Below, piece by piece: positions 10,098-22,200 of a stretch of 64,000 nucleotides of DNA. A model generated the notes under the pieces. The model had not been told where the DNA came from. It did no database searches and saw only the letters and a program-made list of their open reading frames with translations. Location of the stretch: the NCBI GenBank assembly GCA_963995525.1, contig OZ023206.1, positions 70,125,033-70,189,032 on the forward strand, written 5' to 3'. Position numbers and translations under genes: made by a program. This DNA is from Escarpia spicata. Taxonomy: Eukaryota > Annelida > Polychaeta > Sabellida > Siboglinidae. Each line of letters begins with the position of its first letter. Within the stretch, counting starts at the first letter, position 1.

Positions 10098-10972
10098 TAT
10101 TATACTTTATTCTGCCTCTGCCTCTGCCCCTGCCCCTGAATGATGGTAGTGGAGTGATTTTTTTTTTAAACGAAGCTGATATTTGTAGAGAAAACCCAAA
10201 AAAAATGTTGGGTAACCTATTACTTGCGAAATTTTTGTACATTTTGTGAATTTAAAGTTGTATTGTAGAATGGTCTATTTGCTGCCATATGTATCAGTTG
10301 GCTTTTGATATATTATTTGATAAATTGTGTTTTTTGCCAAAATTACCGGTGGCCAAAATACTAATCTTTGCATTCAAATACGCTTTACTATTATTTAGAT
10401 TTTCAGCACTATCACACAATAGAACAATCTCTAATGCTAGTTTTATACAATAGTTCAGTTTAATATGTACCTAAATTTGGGTCCCGTGCAATTTACTTAC
10501 CAAAAGCGTGAATGTCAACTACATTGTCTCAGTCAACAAAAAATCTGAGGTGGCAATTTTAGTTTTTGTTTTTAACGTTTAACAAAAAGCTGCCAAATCA
10601 TATTTCTGCATGTCTTAACAACTGCGTCACATATAACTATATTTTTGTGTCAAAACAAGGGTTATAGATGTGAATTTTTTCAAATATTTTACACTTGACC
10701 TTCTCTGACTTTCAGATCCGCCAATTTAAAAGATGGCAGTCGTCAAAAGAAATGTCACGATATCTTGACAATTATGCCACGAAGAGCCATTAAGTCTATA
10801 TCAATTTGTAGAAGTGTGGTCAGCTATTTCAAGTGTGTTACAAATGACCTTAGTCGACATTCATACATCCGCCATTTTCAAAATTGCGCCCGTCAAAACC
10901 AATTATCACTATAACTAAAGATCTACAACATCTTGTGCTATAATGTAATAATTTAATGCATTTTTTAAAATC
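10098..10972. other. Intergenic with a diverged tandem duplication
   Basis: A short TCTGCC repeat lies at 10110-10137. The motif TGACCTT..GA..TTCA.ATCCGCCA.TTT occurs at about 10694-10756 and again at about 10850-10914 (offset about 156 bp), suggesting a diverged tandem repeat or a short interspersed element. No gene seen. Confidence 0.4.
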
Positions 10973-12178
10973 AGACTTAGAAGAGCACGTGAAATGATGT
11001 ATTGGTCAGGCATGAACCAAGTAGTGAAAGATGTCATCACTGCCTGCAGTACGTGCAACGCCTACAAACCAGAACAATGTAGAGAGCCGTTGTTGTCACA
11101 TGAGATACCGTCACGTCCATGGTGGTCACGAGTTGGAGTTGACCTATTCCACCTTCATGGACAGGACTACCTAATAACGGTGGATTACTTCTCGAACTTC
11201 TTCGAAGTTGACAAGCTGTCAATGACCAGTGCAACACAGGTTATCACCAAACTGCGTATTCACTTTGCGAGATTCGGTGCTCCAGACAAAGTGATTTCTG
11301 ACAATGGACCACAGTTTGCGTGTAATGAGTTAAAGTTGTTCTCAGAGCGTTGGCAATTTGAACATATCAAATCGTCACCTCGTTACCCCCAGTCAAACGA
11401 AAAAGTGTAAAACGCAGTCAAGACGGCAAACCAAATCATGCGGAAAGCAATTGATGACAGGACGGATGTGTATTTGGCATTTCTGGACTATCGAAACACA
11501 CCTACAGAAGCTATGCACACATCGCCCGCTCAACGGATATTCGCACATCGAACCAGAACACTGCTACTAACGCTGCCAGTGCCGCTGCAGACCGATCCTG
11601 CAGCACAACGTAATGCTCCTGAACAATTCAAACGTAGAAAGGAGAAACAAGCCAGGTTGTACATTCGAACGAGCATGACACTCACTCTCATACTACACCC
11701 AGGAGATGTTGTGCGGTTCAAGAAGCCAAACGCCTCAAATGACTCCCGAACATGGACACTAGCACGCATTCAGAAACCATCGGGCGTCAGGTCTTACATC
11801 ATTGAGAGTGGAGGCTCGACTTACCGAAGGAATAGACGACAGCTATGTTCCACACCAGAGCAGTATAGGGATGATATTCGGTACTCTCAACAAGATGAAC
11901 CTGACAATACGATGAACAGACCACTGTGTTCAGACAACGCGTGCGTAGACAACCAGAACTCACAACAGAGAGATCAAGACAACGTCACGTCTCCTCCAAG
12001 CAGTGAACCTTCAATCGACACGTCTCCACAACGTAATGTACCATCCACGGTCGTACATTCACCACGCAATATGCCACCGAGGGTTAGAAATTCTCCATGC
12101 AGTGTGCAGGCGACTGTTGCGCGATCAAGGCGTCCAGTGAAACTTCCTGCAAAGTTCAAAGACTTTGAAATGAAGTAA
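10973..12178 (+). pseudogene. Ty3/Gypsy integrase and C-terminal region, one stop codon
   Basis: 5'-truncated pol fragment. It starts within the zinc-binding domain (TACSTCNAYKP), then the DDE core: VGVDLF with the first Asp, ISDNGPQFA with the second, and SSPRYPQSN before the third site. The expected catalytic Glu codon after NEKV is TAA (11408-11410). The frame is otherwise open on both sides in the same phase to 12178, including an LHPGDVVRFKKP chromodomain-like/SH3-like region and a long Ser/Thr-rich tail. Gag, protease and RT are absent here. Inactive remnant. Confidence 0.88.
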
Positions 12179-12199
12179 AAAGTGGAACATTTGACTATA

Positions 12200-12413
12200 A
12201 AAAGAGGGGGGTGTGATGATATCACAATTAACGTAATACACTGAAACGCCACCTGACGAATTAGGTGGATCTTAGCATGCCAGTGGCAACACAAAAAGCC
12301 AACGTCGTGTTGTGTGTGTTGGCGCCATGATGCGCGGTGACCCGGTGTAAACGAAACTAAGTCGGCAATAAAGTAGTGTTAAATACATCGACTTAGTCGC
12401 AGTTATCGTTACA
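12200..12413 (+). mobile_element. Polypurine tract and 3' LTR of the Gypsy element
   Basis: Directly downstream of the integrase, AAAAGAGGGGGG (12200-12211) is a polypurine tract. The LTR then begins TGTGATGATATC (12212) and appears to end TTACA (12413), about 202 bp with TG...CA ends. An AATAAA at 12367-12372 can serve as polyadenylation signal. No 5' LTR is in the expected place, so the copy is truncated. Confidence 0.7.
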
Positions 12414-13949
12414 TTTGCTATAGGGAACTATACATATCCCGAAAGATCTCGTCGAAACGAATCGAACGATGTGTATAATTTATAAATGAGATTAAAGCAA
12501 CGAGGACATAATAGGAATTAATACAACGTGGAAAGTTAAAAACGAATTGTCAGGCTTTTTGGAGAGTGTCCCTTAGTAGGGTGTCCAATCATGCAGACAG
12601 TGACTGATATACCCGACAAATCACGCATTTATTGTAAGATCCAGTGAAATAACAGCGTGCACGGGGTGACCAATTTGCGAGAGTTGCACTGTCACTATAA
12701 TATTATGCACTGCATTATAATAGGGTAAACATGTGTGTTTTAAACACTAAGTGTACATTATCAGAGTATATAGCAATTACCTGCCAGTAAGGTCCCTACA
12801 AAGTGTGTTGTACCAAAAAAAAAGGTAATGTTATGCTAAAACATAATTAGCATCAGAAGTGTTTGTTTGTTGAAATATAGAACCCGTTAGATGGCGCCAC
12901 CTACACGTTACCGTTGGTTTTACCAAAATTGGCAAAAAGGCGGCACCTGCATCTGATTAATCATTATTATATTGGTAAGTTACTGATCGAAACACGCTCT
13001 GCCGTTTGATATAAATCTAAAGAACACTTGACATAAGGATGGATATTCTAAATCAATACGACTTTGTTAATCGATCGCGTGCAAACAAAATTGAAAATAC
13101 GATTACCGAAAGACAACGATTCCGAACAAAACAAGTTGAGTCAATTCGCGCCAAGAACGCCGACGGATTCTTGCGAGTGTTATCGAAAACCTTCACTACA
13201 GGGCAGGACGCAACGCATTTTAAAATGTAAAGACCCCTGCACTGTTGAATGCCTTTCCTGTGATGGTTATTACGAATAGTTGTGTCCGACAAAATTTTAT
13301 TAAAATTTTGCGTTTGTTTATCATCATCATAACTGGTGCTGCCACCGTGCGAGCAACGTTGTGTTATATGTACGAAAATATGCCTCACTACCAATTCGCG
13401 AGCGTCATTTTTCGTCAAACGTTGTGTGCAAAGTTATGTACCCACTGTGATCAAGGCATGTTGCTGATGACTTATCTTACATGATATCAAGTGAAATCTC
13501 AAAAGGGAACAGAATCTGCAAAAGAGCAGAAGCTTTTGGTGTTCATTATAAAACTGATAACTGTTTTGTTACTATGCAATGTAGTATACTTTTGTCTTAA
13601 ATATACTAAGCCATTTCCACAAAAACTGAACACACGCTTGCGCACGTAAACGATATTTTAAATCACTAAGAATTATTTCTTAGATTGTGGGTAGACACAC
13701 TTTTAGAAAGATTGTTTTACTGGAATGTTTACGATTATCAAACAAACGTTTTGAAGCGCACGAAATCGTTATAGCAATATGCAATGTAATTAACACCGTG
13801 ATAGCTTTCCTGTGGTTAATTACTATTATTTTTGATTAATAGCTGCATGTATTTGCACCTAATAAAGGGAAATGTGTTGCATATTTACACCAACATGTTT
13901 GCTTCACCGAGAGGTTGTATGGGTCACGTGACTTACTTAGCCCTGTTTT
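12414..13949. other. Intergenic; one small ORF and a CTCF-like site
   Basis: A CTCF-like double motif (TTAGATGGCGCCACCTA) lies at 12886-12903. A 63-codon ORF at 13039-13230 begins with ATG in a good context (AAGGATGG) and is rich in charged residues (TERQRFRTKQVESIRAKN), but nothing supports it as a gene. The end is the 3' flank of the LINE that follows. Confidence 0.3.
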
Positions 13950-16700
13950 CTGGCTAGGAGCATAGGACATCGATCATGGTCCTCCACCGTTGTTGGTTTG
14001 ATGCCATTTTCTCAATTTATTTTCAGGTTTTTCCCATCTGCTTTCTTTCGCTTTCCTCCCTGCGTGGTGTTCCTCTTCTTCTCTTCCCTAGAGGGTTCCA
14101 TGTAATTGCTTCTCGTGTGATGTTTGTTGCAGGTTTCCTCAGTGTACGTCCTAACCACGTCCATTTTCTCTTCTTTATTTCGTTTTCAATTGGTAGTTAT
14201 TTGGTCTATTCCCATAGTGTAGTGTTGGGTACCTTGTGTGACCACTTTAGGTGTATGATTCTGTGCATGCATTTGTTAATGAATGTCTGTAATTGTTTTA
14301 GTGTTTCCTATGTAATTCGCCATGTCTCCGAGCCATAGAGTAACACTGACTTGACATTTGAGTTAAATATCATCAATTTGGTGTTAAACTTGATTTGTTT
14401 TGCCTTCCAAATGTTTCTCAAAATGAGAAATGTCACTCTTTCTTTTTGTATCCTTGCTTTAACGTCTTCTTCTGTGCCTCCACTCTTGTTAATTAAGCTC
14501 CCCAGGTATGTGAAGGAGCCGGTTTCTTTCAGTGGTTCCCATCCTAATATGACTGGGCTGTTATCCTTCGTGTTGGCTTTCATGATCTTTGTCTTAGTTC
14601 TGTTGATGTTGAGTCCTAGCTGTGTTGACACTGGGTTTAGAAGCTATGTTTTATCCTGCATATGTTGGTGACTGTGGGACAGGAGAGCGAGGTCATCTGC
14701 AAATCTGCAAAGTCCAGATCCACCAACAGGCTCAAATGTGTCCACTGAATAACATTTCTTTTGTTTTCTGTTGTCTTTTTCATAACCCAATCTATGGCAA
14801 GCAGGAAGAGGAATGGTGACAGAAGGCAACCTTGCTACACTCCTGTCTTGACCATAAATTAGTCTGAATTTTCCTGCATGAATGACCTTACATGTCATGC
14901 CTTCATAGTTATTTTGTATCAGAGAAATACATTTCTCTGGCATCCCGTAGTGTCGCAGGAGCTTCCATGGCGTTCCCTGTCGAGGTTATCAAATGCCTTC
15001 TCATAGTCTACAAAGTGTATGTACAGGGATGAGTCCCATTCCATTGATTGTTCAACTATGATTCGGAGTGTGGCTATTTGGTCGGAGCATGATCTATCTT
15101 TACGGAGACCTGCCTGGTGATCTCTGAGTCTGGCGTCCACAGCTGTTTTCAGTCTATCTAAGATGACTCTGTTGAGGATCTTTCCAGACACTGACAGGAG
15201 CATTATACCTCTGTAGTTCTTGCATTTCTGCAAGTTTCACCAGGTATCCTTTCTATTCAATCGGTATTTCTTCTTGTTCCTATATCTTTCCAATCAGCTC
15301 ATGCAGCATCTCTGTGGAGGTCTCCATGTCTGCCTTGATTGCCTCGGCAGGAATTTCATCTGGGTAGGATGCCTTCCCTCTCTTCATGTGATGATCTTTG
15401 CCTTGCTTGGTTTTTCGCAGTTTACCTGGAGTAGTTCTTCAGCTGGTGGGATATCTGGTGGGTTCTGTGGTGTTGGTCGGTTCAACAGTTCATCAAAATG
15501 TTCCCTCCATCTCTTCAAATGATCTTCATTATTGTAAGTACGTTGCCATTCTTGTCTTTCATGGGCCTGTCTGCGTGATTGTACTTTCCTGCTAACTTTC
15601 CTGTTGTGTCATACAGTTGTTCCACGTTCCCTTTGGCTGCCGCATCCTCTTCTTCCTTGGCAAGGCCGCTGATGGAGTTTTTCTTGTCTGTTTTTATGCC
15701 TCCCTTGACTGCTCTGTTTGCCTCTGCATACTGCTCCTGGGATGTTGCTTTCGCTGCTCTAGTTCGGCTGTTGTTAATTGCGCCTTTTTTCCTTCCTCAC
15801 TTGCACTTTGTTGATAGTGTCCATATAGATCCACTCCTTCTGTTGGTATTTTTTCTTTCCGAGGACTTTGTGCATGTGCTTGTCCGTGTTTCCTTGAACT
15901 TTTGTCACTGGGTGCCTATGTCCATGTTTCCTTCTTCGATAAGGTCTTGTAAGACTTCATATTTGTTGCTGATTGTGAGTCGGAATGTCTCTGTTGTGAC
16001 TCTGTCCTTTAGGAAGTCCACATTGTAACTTGTTCTGGTGCTCCTTTTTACATCTCTTCTTCAGCTTCATCTTCGGTGTGGCCAGCACTAGGCTGCGTCT
16101 GCTCCTCTATGTTGCGGAAATAAGCTGCCGCCAATGATCATTTCGTTAAATGCGGACAAGTCTGCCAACATCTCTCCATTTTTATTCATTGTCCCCAAGT
16201 CTGCCCATGACTTCTTCGTACCCGCTGTTGGTTAATCCTATCTTGGCATTGGAGTCTCCCATGAGTATCGTCATGTCCGTTTCCTTCAGTTTGTTGAGCA
16301 ATGCTTGCAATCTGTTGTAGAAGTTCTCCTTTTTTCTTCATCCTTGTCATTTGTTGGTGCATAGCACTGTGATGTTTAGCTTGATCTTTTTCTTCTTTGT
16401 TTTGAATGCGGCATAGCTGATCCTTGGTCCATCTGCCGCCTAGCTGATCAGTGAGGGTGTTATGTGCCTCTTGTGACAACACGAATGCCACTCCTTCTGT
16501 GTGGTGGGCATCTTTTTCTTCATGCCCCGAGTAAAGTATAATTTCTCCTGTGTTCAAACTGACTTGTCCTGACTGTGTCCACCCTGTTTCGCATGGTCCT
16601 AATACTGTGATATAGGCACGTCATTCCCTTGCTATTAGGGCTGCTTTGTTTGCTTCGTACATGGTTCTTACGTTCCATGTTTCGATGTTTGAAATTTTCC
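13950..16700 (-). pseudogene. RTE-clade LINE, nearly full length, multiply broken
   Basis: Read on the minus strand. The endonuclease begins near 16685 with ETWNVRT and includes TGEIILYSGHEE and HHTEGVAFVLS. The RT begins near 15235 with KNYRGIMLLSVSGKIL, DHQAGLRKDRSCSDQIATL and the motif A-like HFVDYEKAFD (about 15020). The FADD catalytic box is at 14703-14692, thumb/connection at 14640-14310 (YLGSLINKSGG, LLYGSETW), and the C-terminus is [18 protein letters not shown] ... RWRTMIDVLCS ending near 13950. Several frameshifts and stops separate these blocks, so it is dead. The length, about 2.75 kb, is near that of RTE elements. Confidence 0.88.
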
Positions 16701-16770
16701 TGGAAGATAAAAAGGGCATCGGCGATGTAGCTTCCTTTCGGCTGTCATTGCATAGCGTCATGAAGAAAAG

Positions 16771-17080
16771 ATGGCCAGGCTCCACGACGAGGCTACGACC
16801 TTAGAGAACCGAGAATCGGTGGGTAATGCTTCAGCCACTACTAAGGGAGTCCTTAGTCCTCCGTTACCCTGTTTTAACGAAGACAAGGATTCGATTGATG
16901 CCTATCTCCAGCGCTTTGAAAGATATGCGGAAAACCAGGGTTGGGAGCGCGATATTTACGCTATTTTTTCTGAGTGCATTGTTAACCGGTCATGCACTGG
17001 AAGTTTATTCCCGCTCCCCGGTTTCCGTGGCCAACGATTATGACCAGTTAAAGCCAGCTTTGCTAGGATGGTACCGACAG
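16771..17080 (+). pseudogene. Ty3/Gypsy gag fragment with frameshift
   Basis: The frame from the ATG at 16771 contains PCFNEDKDSIDAYLQRFERYA, typical of the N-terminal capsid region of Gypsy-type gag. After a shift in a T run near 16965 the next frame continues with LSALLTGHALEVYSR and YDQLKPALL. The fragment stops being gag-like after about 17080. It lies next to the LINE's 5' end and is not joined to the integrase at 11 kb. Confidence 0.7.
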
Positions 17081-17717
17081 GCCCTCCCTTTCCCAAGTTC
17101 AGTACAGTTCCTTTGGTCGATGTTTTCGTAACAATTTGTTTTTTACGGGAACTGGTTGTTAGCCCTTTGCCCAACCCTCCTCTTTTCATATCCGGGCTTG
17201 GGACCAGCATTGTCAGAGTTGGGTCACGTGACTACTGTACAATATCACTACAATTATGTCGCGTATACCTGTTTTGTCTTTGAAACTGTTAACAGAAAAA
17301 CATTATTAACATCGTCGGAGGTTAATAATCTCACTATTGACGTCCAAAACGCGAGAACCAGCTAGCTTTCGAAATATTATCTTTGATGCGGGTAATTGAA
17401 AGTTTTCAAACGAAATATCTATAGTGTCGTAGACTTAGTTGTATCGTTGATAATCGTGGCGTTAGTTGTATACGGATAGTTGAAAATTGACACACGCAGT
17501 ACATCACAATTTTGTTGGCATTCTGATTGCGTTATGCTTGATTGTATTAATGGTGATAGTTATACGTTATGTCATGGCACGTTTTCGGTGCAACCGATGA
17601 ATTCAGCAGTTACGTCTTTCATATTGTACGTAGTTGGTGGCTTCAAATATACTCAAGTTTTACCCGGAATTGTTTAGACTCCAGAATTGTCTGCGCCGGC
17701 GACGATAATTCATTGTC
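17081..17717. promoter_or_regulatory. Upstream/5' region of BBIP1
   Basis: Between the gag scrap and the BBIP1 start codon. It should hold the promoter and 5' untranslated region. I see no TATA box and no convincing RFX X-box, the site often found at ciliary gene promoters. Confidence 0.3.
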
Positions 17718-17888
17718 ATGGCCACTGCCGCAACATCCAAGGCCGCTTCGTCGAGAAGCGTCCACTTTAGAGAAGTTCTGCCAAAGCTGGGCCTGGTGCA
17801 CTCAGAACAGACGACTAGCTGGATCCTGTGCAAGCCAAAGATCATGCCAATGAAATCTTTCATGCTGCAGAAGATGGAGACATTGCAG
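17718..17888 (+). CDS. BBIP1: BBIP1 coding exon 1
   Basis: 57 codons from ATG to the CAG before the donor GTACGG. It carries nearly all of the family signature. Confidence 0.8.
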
Positions 17889-18823
17889 GTACGGAGGAAC
17901 ACGAGGGTTTTTTATAACCTGGTATTACGTAGTCGTCGGTTGTCTTAGGTACTAATGGGATATGTCAGTTCTCAATAGCACCAGCCGATTCCCGCTAATT
18001 TCCAGTTTGCCAATATTTAAATCTACACGGTAGCCATTGCATGATTATCACACGGTGGCTATTCAGATATTTAATTAATTAATTTTTTAAAGGTAACTAC
18101 ATTAAATTGTCCTAATGCTTGTTAGCGTAATCAACATCATAATAATACCACCATCACCGCCGCCATCATTACAGCTGATCATTCAATATAAAAGGTCACT
18201 TACCATGAATATTAATATTGGCGGACATTTTATTAACCAACGTTTCACTAGCTAGGTGGCGGCACTGTAGAAGTTATTTTCCCAATGACATGTGGTGCCG
18301 ACAAAACCACACATTCCTCCCCGTATGTAATCTACATAATGTTTAATGTATTGTTTTGATTTACGAACCAATGCGTCCGCATCTCGCTATGGTGGTAACT
18401 GGTTGTTGGATTGAACTATATGTAACTGATTGGTCGCTAGGTGGTGACACCGATTGTAGCACTACTGCCTTTGAACTCGGTTGGAGGCCCTACCAGAACA
18501 CTGAACATGGTGGATGTCTTTATACGCATCTGCGTGTTTACAGATATTGTTGCAGTTTTCGTAGACACCCATGGAACAATGGGTACAACAAAATAAGGCC
18601 ATACGTTTCCTCAAATGTAGGTAGCTGCACGACGGTGCTGTGCTCCTTTACGTTTTTCATGCTCAAGTACGATTTTACCTTGTGGTTGCATCTTCAGAAA
18701 CAAGCCCAAGAGACAGTGCTGCAGCTAAATCGAGACTTTCCCACCGAGAATATGATGTCTGGTGGTTGTAAAGGACGCCTCGACACTCCCGCGCCGCAAA
18801 AGCGCCTGGAAGACGAACCGTGA
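17718..18823 (+). CDS. BBIP1: BBSome-interacting protein 1 (BBIP1) homologue, two exons
   Basis: BBIP1 (BBIP10) is the smallest BBSome subunit, needed for assembly of the complex that moves membrane proteins in and out of cilia. Exon 1 is 17718-17888 and starts at TGTCATGGCC; it encodes 57 residues including HFREVLPKLGLV and ILCKPKIMPMKSFMLQKME, which match the conserved core of vertebrate BBIP1 (FREVLPK..., LCKPK...PLKS). It ends CAG-GTACGG in phase 0. Exon 2, 18698-18823, follows GCATCTTCAG and adds 41 residues (KQAQETVLQLNRD...), continuing the C-terminal helix to TGA. Total 98 residues, close to the human protein of about 92. The 809-bp intron holds two CTCF-like motifs. The C-terminal 20 or so residues are not conserved. 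Confidence 0.8.
18251..18450 (+). promoter_or_regulatory. Two CTCF-like motifs in the BBIP1 intron
   Basis: GCTAGGTGGCGGCA at 18251-18264 and CGCTAGGTGGTGAC at 18435-18448, both in forward orientation, resemble the core of the CTCF consensus (CCNSYAGRKGGC) with one or two mismatches. Binding is inferred only. Confidence 0.3.
18698..18823 (+). CDS. BBIP1: BBIP1 coding exon 2 (terminal)
   Basis: 41 codons plus TGA after the acceptor TTGCATCTTCAG; phase 0. The first 15 residues form a Gln/Glu-rich helix as in other BBIP1 proteins. No canonical AATAAA was seen in the next few hundred bases. Confidence 0.7.
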   Translation, partial: KQAQETVLQLNRDFPTENMMSGGCKGRLDTPAPQKRLEDEP

Positions 18824-20429
18824 TGGGCAAAATAGAGTGCTGCCGTCTGGCGTCGTTACACTGACTATTTACCAGTTGATGTTCAAAATTTTCAAGTGCG
18901 TGCGCGTTTTGTTCTGTGCACGTATGCTGCGCCGTTGTGTGCGTTTGTTGATATGTTGTGAATACACGGAAGTTGTAAACATTTTAGATTATCTTATGTT
19001 CATTAGTTGTATCCCTGGTATATGTCCGAGTTTTATTATGCTGGATCAGTTTTCGTTTTTGTGTTTTTTTATAGTCAATCTAATGCTACATTTCCTTTTT
19101 GGGAGAACAAAATGGAACGCTTTAAAATAATCTTATTTTAGATTACGTAGAGTTATTACGTACCAGCTAAACGTCACTGCGATATTAATATGTAATTTAG
19201 TAAGACGTGTATTATTTTAAAAAATTGTATTGTACTTTTAAATTGTTATAATTTATTACATAAAGGTTTACGTTTAAAATTACTTAATTTAATCCTTCAA
19301 AATTCTACAGCAGAAAATAACAACAAAACTGCACCTTTAGAAGATCCTTAAAACAACTGTAAATGGTCGTCCAGTTATTAAATGTAAGTATTTTGCTGAA
19401 GAAGTTAAACATCTTCTGTTATTTCTCCGAAAGGATTGTAAGAGTGTTTTACTATTGAAAATATGAATGTCTTTGATGTTTATACACGTGTGAATTAATT
19501 GTGTATACGAGAGTGGATTTGTGTTTTTTTCTATGTGACGTTCCGTAAATTCAAGGTACTACTGGTGACATCCAACGAGTCACATCTATTGTTGCTTCAT
19601 TGTTAGCGTGGTTGTACCCCTGATCTCATCCATCCATCCATCCTGTGTCTGCCACCCTTCCACGTGCCTTCACTCATTCCCATCTGTATCGGATTTTCCA
19701 CGCGTGACATGTCCGAGGTACAATATAGTTTATGTTTGAAGGTAACGCTTATAGTGGGAGAACTCGATTAACCTCTTCAATGAAGGACTTGTAGAACATT
19801 CGTCTCGCACTCCGTGTAATTCGCAACATCGACGCCCAACATCACATTTCAAATATGTCGTCGCGTTGTTTCCTTCCCTCTGTTTAATGGCCCACCACAG
19901 TGATCCGTAGTCCATACGTCACCAATTGGAAACCAAGGCGTTTGTAACGACTATAATTAGTACATCCTTATCCTTCCTGTTCTTTGGTGGGCGTGCTTGA
20001 GCCAATCTTCGTATTTCTGCATCGCAATCACATTGTTTGGTTATACTTGTTTTGTGTTTCAAATACAAGTTACGCTTGAATGCTAATGGAATAATACAAC
20101 TGTTCTTATTTTCTCTTAGTACTTTTGTATGTGTCAACGGTGGTGTTTTCTTTCTTTCGCTTCGAGCGCGTGTCACCGAGCGCCTGTGACTCTCTCCGCA
20201 TCTTTGGACACAAAGCGTCTGTTTCCAATCGCGAAGCTTCTCTGTAACTGGAGCCTGACTCAGAGTCCACGCAGCTCTCAAGACTCCGCGACAATAACCC
20301 ACCAATGTTTACGAAACCACAAACAATGCGCCACGGTCCACGAGCGATTTTACGGCGGAAACAATTTACCGGGTGACAACCATAATGAGCGCGCACACGA
20401 GCAGGCGGCGTCTCACTAATTTGGCGCGA
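18824..20429. other. Intergenic, with possible LINE scrap
   Basis: BBIP1 3' untranslated region followed by AT-rich DNA. On the minus strand at about 19740-19600 a short frame reads LYLGHVTR ... MSEGTWKGGRHRMDGWM, which resembles the C-terminal tail of LINE reverse transcriptases (the LGHVxR...GRxRxxW pattern). A CATC repeat lies at 19627-19642. Nothing else is recognised. Confidence 0.3.
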
Positions 20430-20830
20430 GTGTTGTTTGTTCGTCCATTATGATCCGTTATTATTTCAATGGGATAATCAGCTCCATCCCCGCGCAGGTA
20501 ATGTACCGGATAATGACATAATTATAGGTGCTATTATGTGGCCGATTCGGCGAAACCCGACCGGTTGTCGCAGCGGTGGCACCAACTCGGGAACACGGCC
20601 GTCGTGGCTAATACGGACTAATTGCTTCCCAGCGTTGTGCTCGGCACTGGTTCCTGTCGCCGAGTCCGAAACATGTCGACTGAATCACGCCAGTGACGTA
20701 ACCTGGGGACAATTAATCAAACGACGAGTTCTGTATTCGTCGTAGGCGTGTCCGATTAGTTAGCTGTGGGGACCCCCCGCTGAGCGGATTAGTGCCGCCC
20801 TAGGCATTTAATCGCGTCACTTCACAATGA
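20430..20830. promoter_or_regulatory. Enhancer-like island 1
   Basis: Repeat-free, GC-richer than its flanks, with clustered homeodomain-type sites (GATAATGACATAATTATAGG at 20509-20528, GGCTAATACGGACTAATTGC near 20610-20630, GACAATTAATCAAAC near 20709). The texture resembles conserved non-coding elements around homeobox genes. No conservation data are available here. Confidence 0.25.
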
Positions 20831-21729
20831 ACGTAATGACAACAACGCTTTATGAAAACAGAAATCGTAAGTTGTTGTCTTGGAGATATCGGTGGATGAG
20901 ATAAAATAAATATGACCTAATGCGATTGTAACACAGCTAACATAAATAAGCATGTACACGCCTTAAGTTTAATAGGCGTCCAACTTACACTTAGTCTTAG
21001 ATTGATGAAGTTTACCATTTTTTTGGCCAGAAATGATACATTAATGTGGTTGTAGAGACAAAGAAATATTAATATTATTTGCGTGTCAGCGTGTGCACTT
21101 GTTTGGTTAAACACATTACGTATATAGTGTTTGTTCAAGCGGTTTTCGACAACAACACCATATTCACTCGCACTGTAAGTGCTCGATATGTAGTTGTCAT
21201 CGGGTGTAAAGATTACACTACACGTAACACTATCTAATCGAATCGCTGAGTGCAAGCCGAGTGCAGTTTACTACGCTGTAGCAATATCAACGACGACATC
21301 ATTTATAATGTAACTGCACGAGAACACGTCCGTCAGTAAAGCTCGATGCATACCCTAAAACCGATAAGAACCTTTAACCTGCGGCGAATTAAAAAATAAA
21401 GCAGTTACTTTTCTTCTGAAGGGTCAAAACTTATGCCCCCAAGAGTTTGGCGCCCAAGATGCATACAGTGTATGAGGAACACGTTTATGTACCCCCTCCA
21501 AATACGCACGTACGCGCACGTGCTTTCTAACTCAGTTATAGTTGGATAGTTTTACAGATTAAAAAGATGAACGTTTGATAGTGCATGTAATTGTGCTTAT
21601 TAACGTGATTGGTATAGCTGAACAATTTCGATTAGAGAAAGTCTAAGCTACGGGATCTTGTTTTCTAATTGTTTACTGTTTAAATAATCACACGAACCTT
21701 ATTCGTTTGACAAATTATGAAACTTGAAT

Positions 21730-22200
21730 TGCCACTCATTCAGGCATAACGAAGGCGTCCCCACCGCTGTCGCAGTCTTTAATGTAATACCCCCACCCGC
21801 TCTCTCGGGTCGACCCACCGCGACAGACGTCTGGACCGAGGGGGGCGGCGACAACGCCAAGGGGACGGCCAAGACATTTTAATTAAAACTGTTTTGAATA
21901 GACTAGTGACTACCTTCAAAGACGATATTGTCAACGGTCAACCGCTACAGGCAGGAGACGACACAGGTAATTAGTTTTCGCAATAATTAGATTGATGCTG
22001 ATTAGATTTTAGCGAGGCGCCAGCGTGGGAGATATGAGGCGGTGCTGAGTGGAGCCTTGTGTAAGCGCATTGTATCGCCTTCCACTGTGGGTACAAATCG
22101 GATACCATTAGCGAATATTAGATCCGGTTAATTTAATTGGCGATTGCCGCTGTTGCATCGACACTGGCGACGTCTGGATGAGATTCTCGGCACTTGTTGA
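21730..22200. promoter_or_regulatory. Enhancer-like island 2
   Basis: GC-rich block with AAGACATTTTAATTAAAAC, GCAATAATTAGATTGATGCT and GATTAGATTTTAGCGAGGCG (21980-22020), followed by TTAATTTAATTGGCGATTGC. The paired TTAGATTGATG/TGATTAGATT spacing recalls Hox/PBX-type composite sites. It contains no open frame. Confidence 0.25.

Noticed and set aside
13039..13230. 63-codon ORF with a strong start context
   Set aside because: Charged composition and good ATG context are not enough; no family, no repeat of the frame elsewhere, no splice evidence.
14351..16028. Several plus-strand frames rich in Phe, Leu, Ser
   Set aside because: Antisense of the RTE LINE, which reads on the minus strand.
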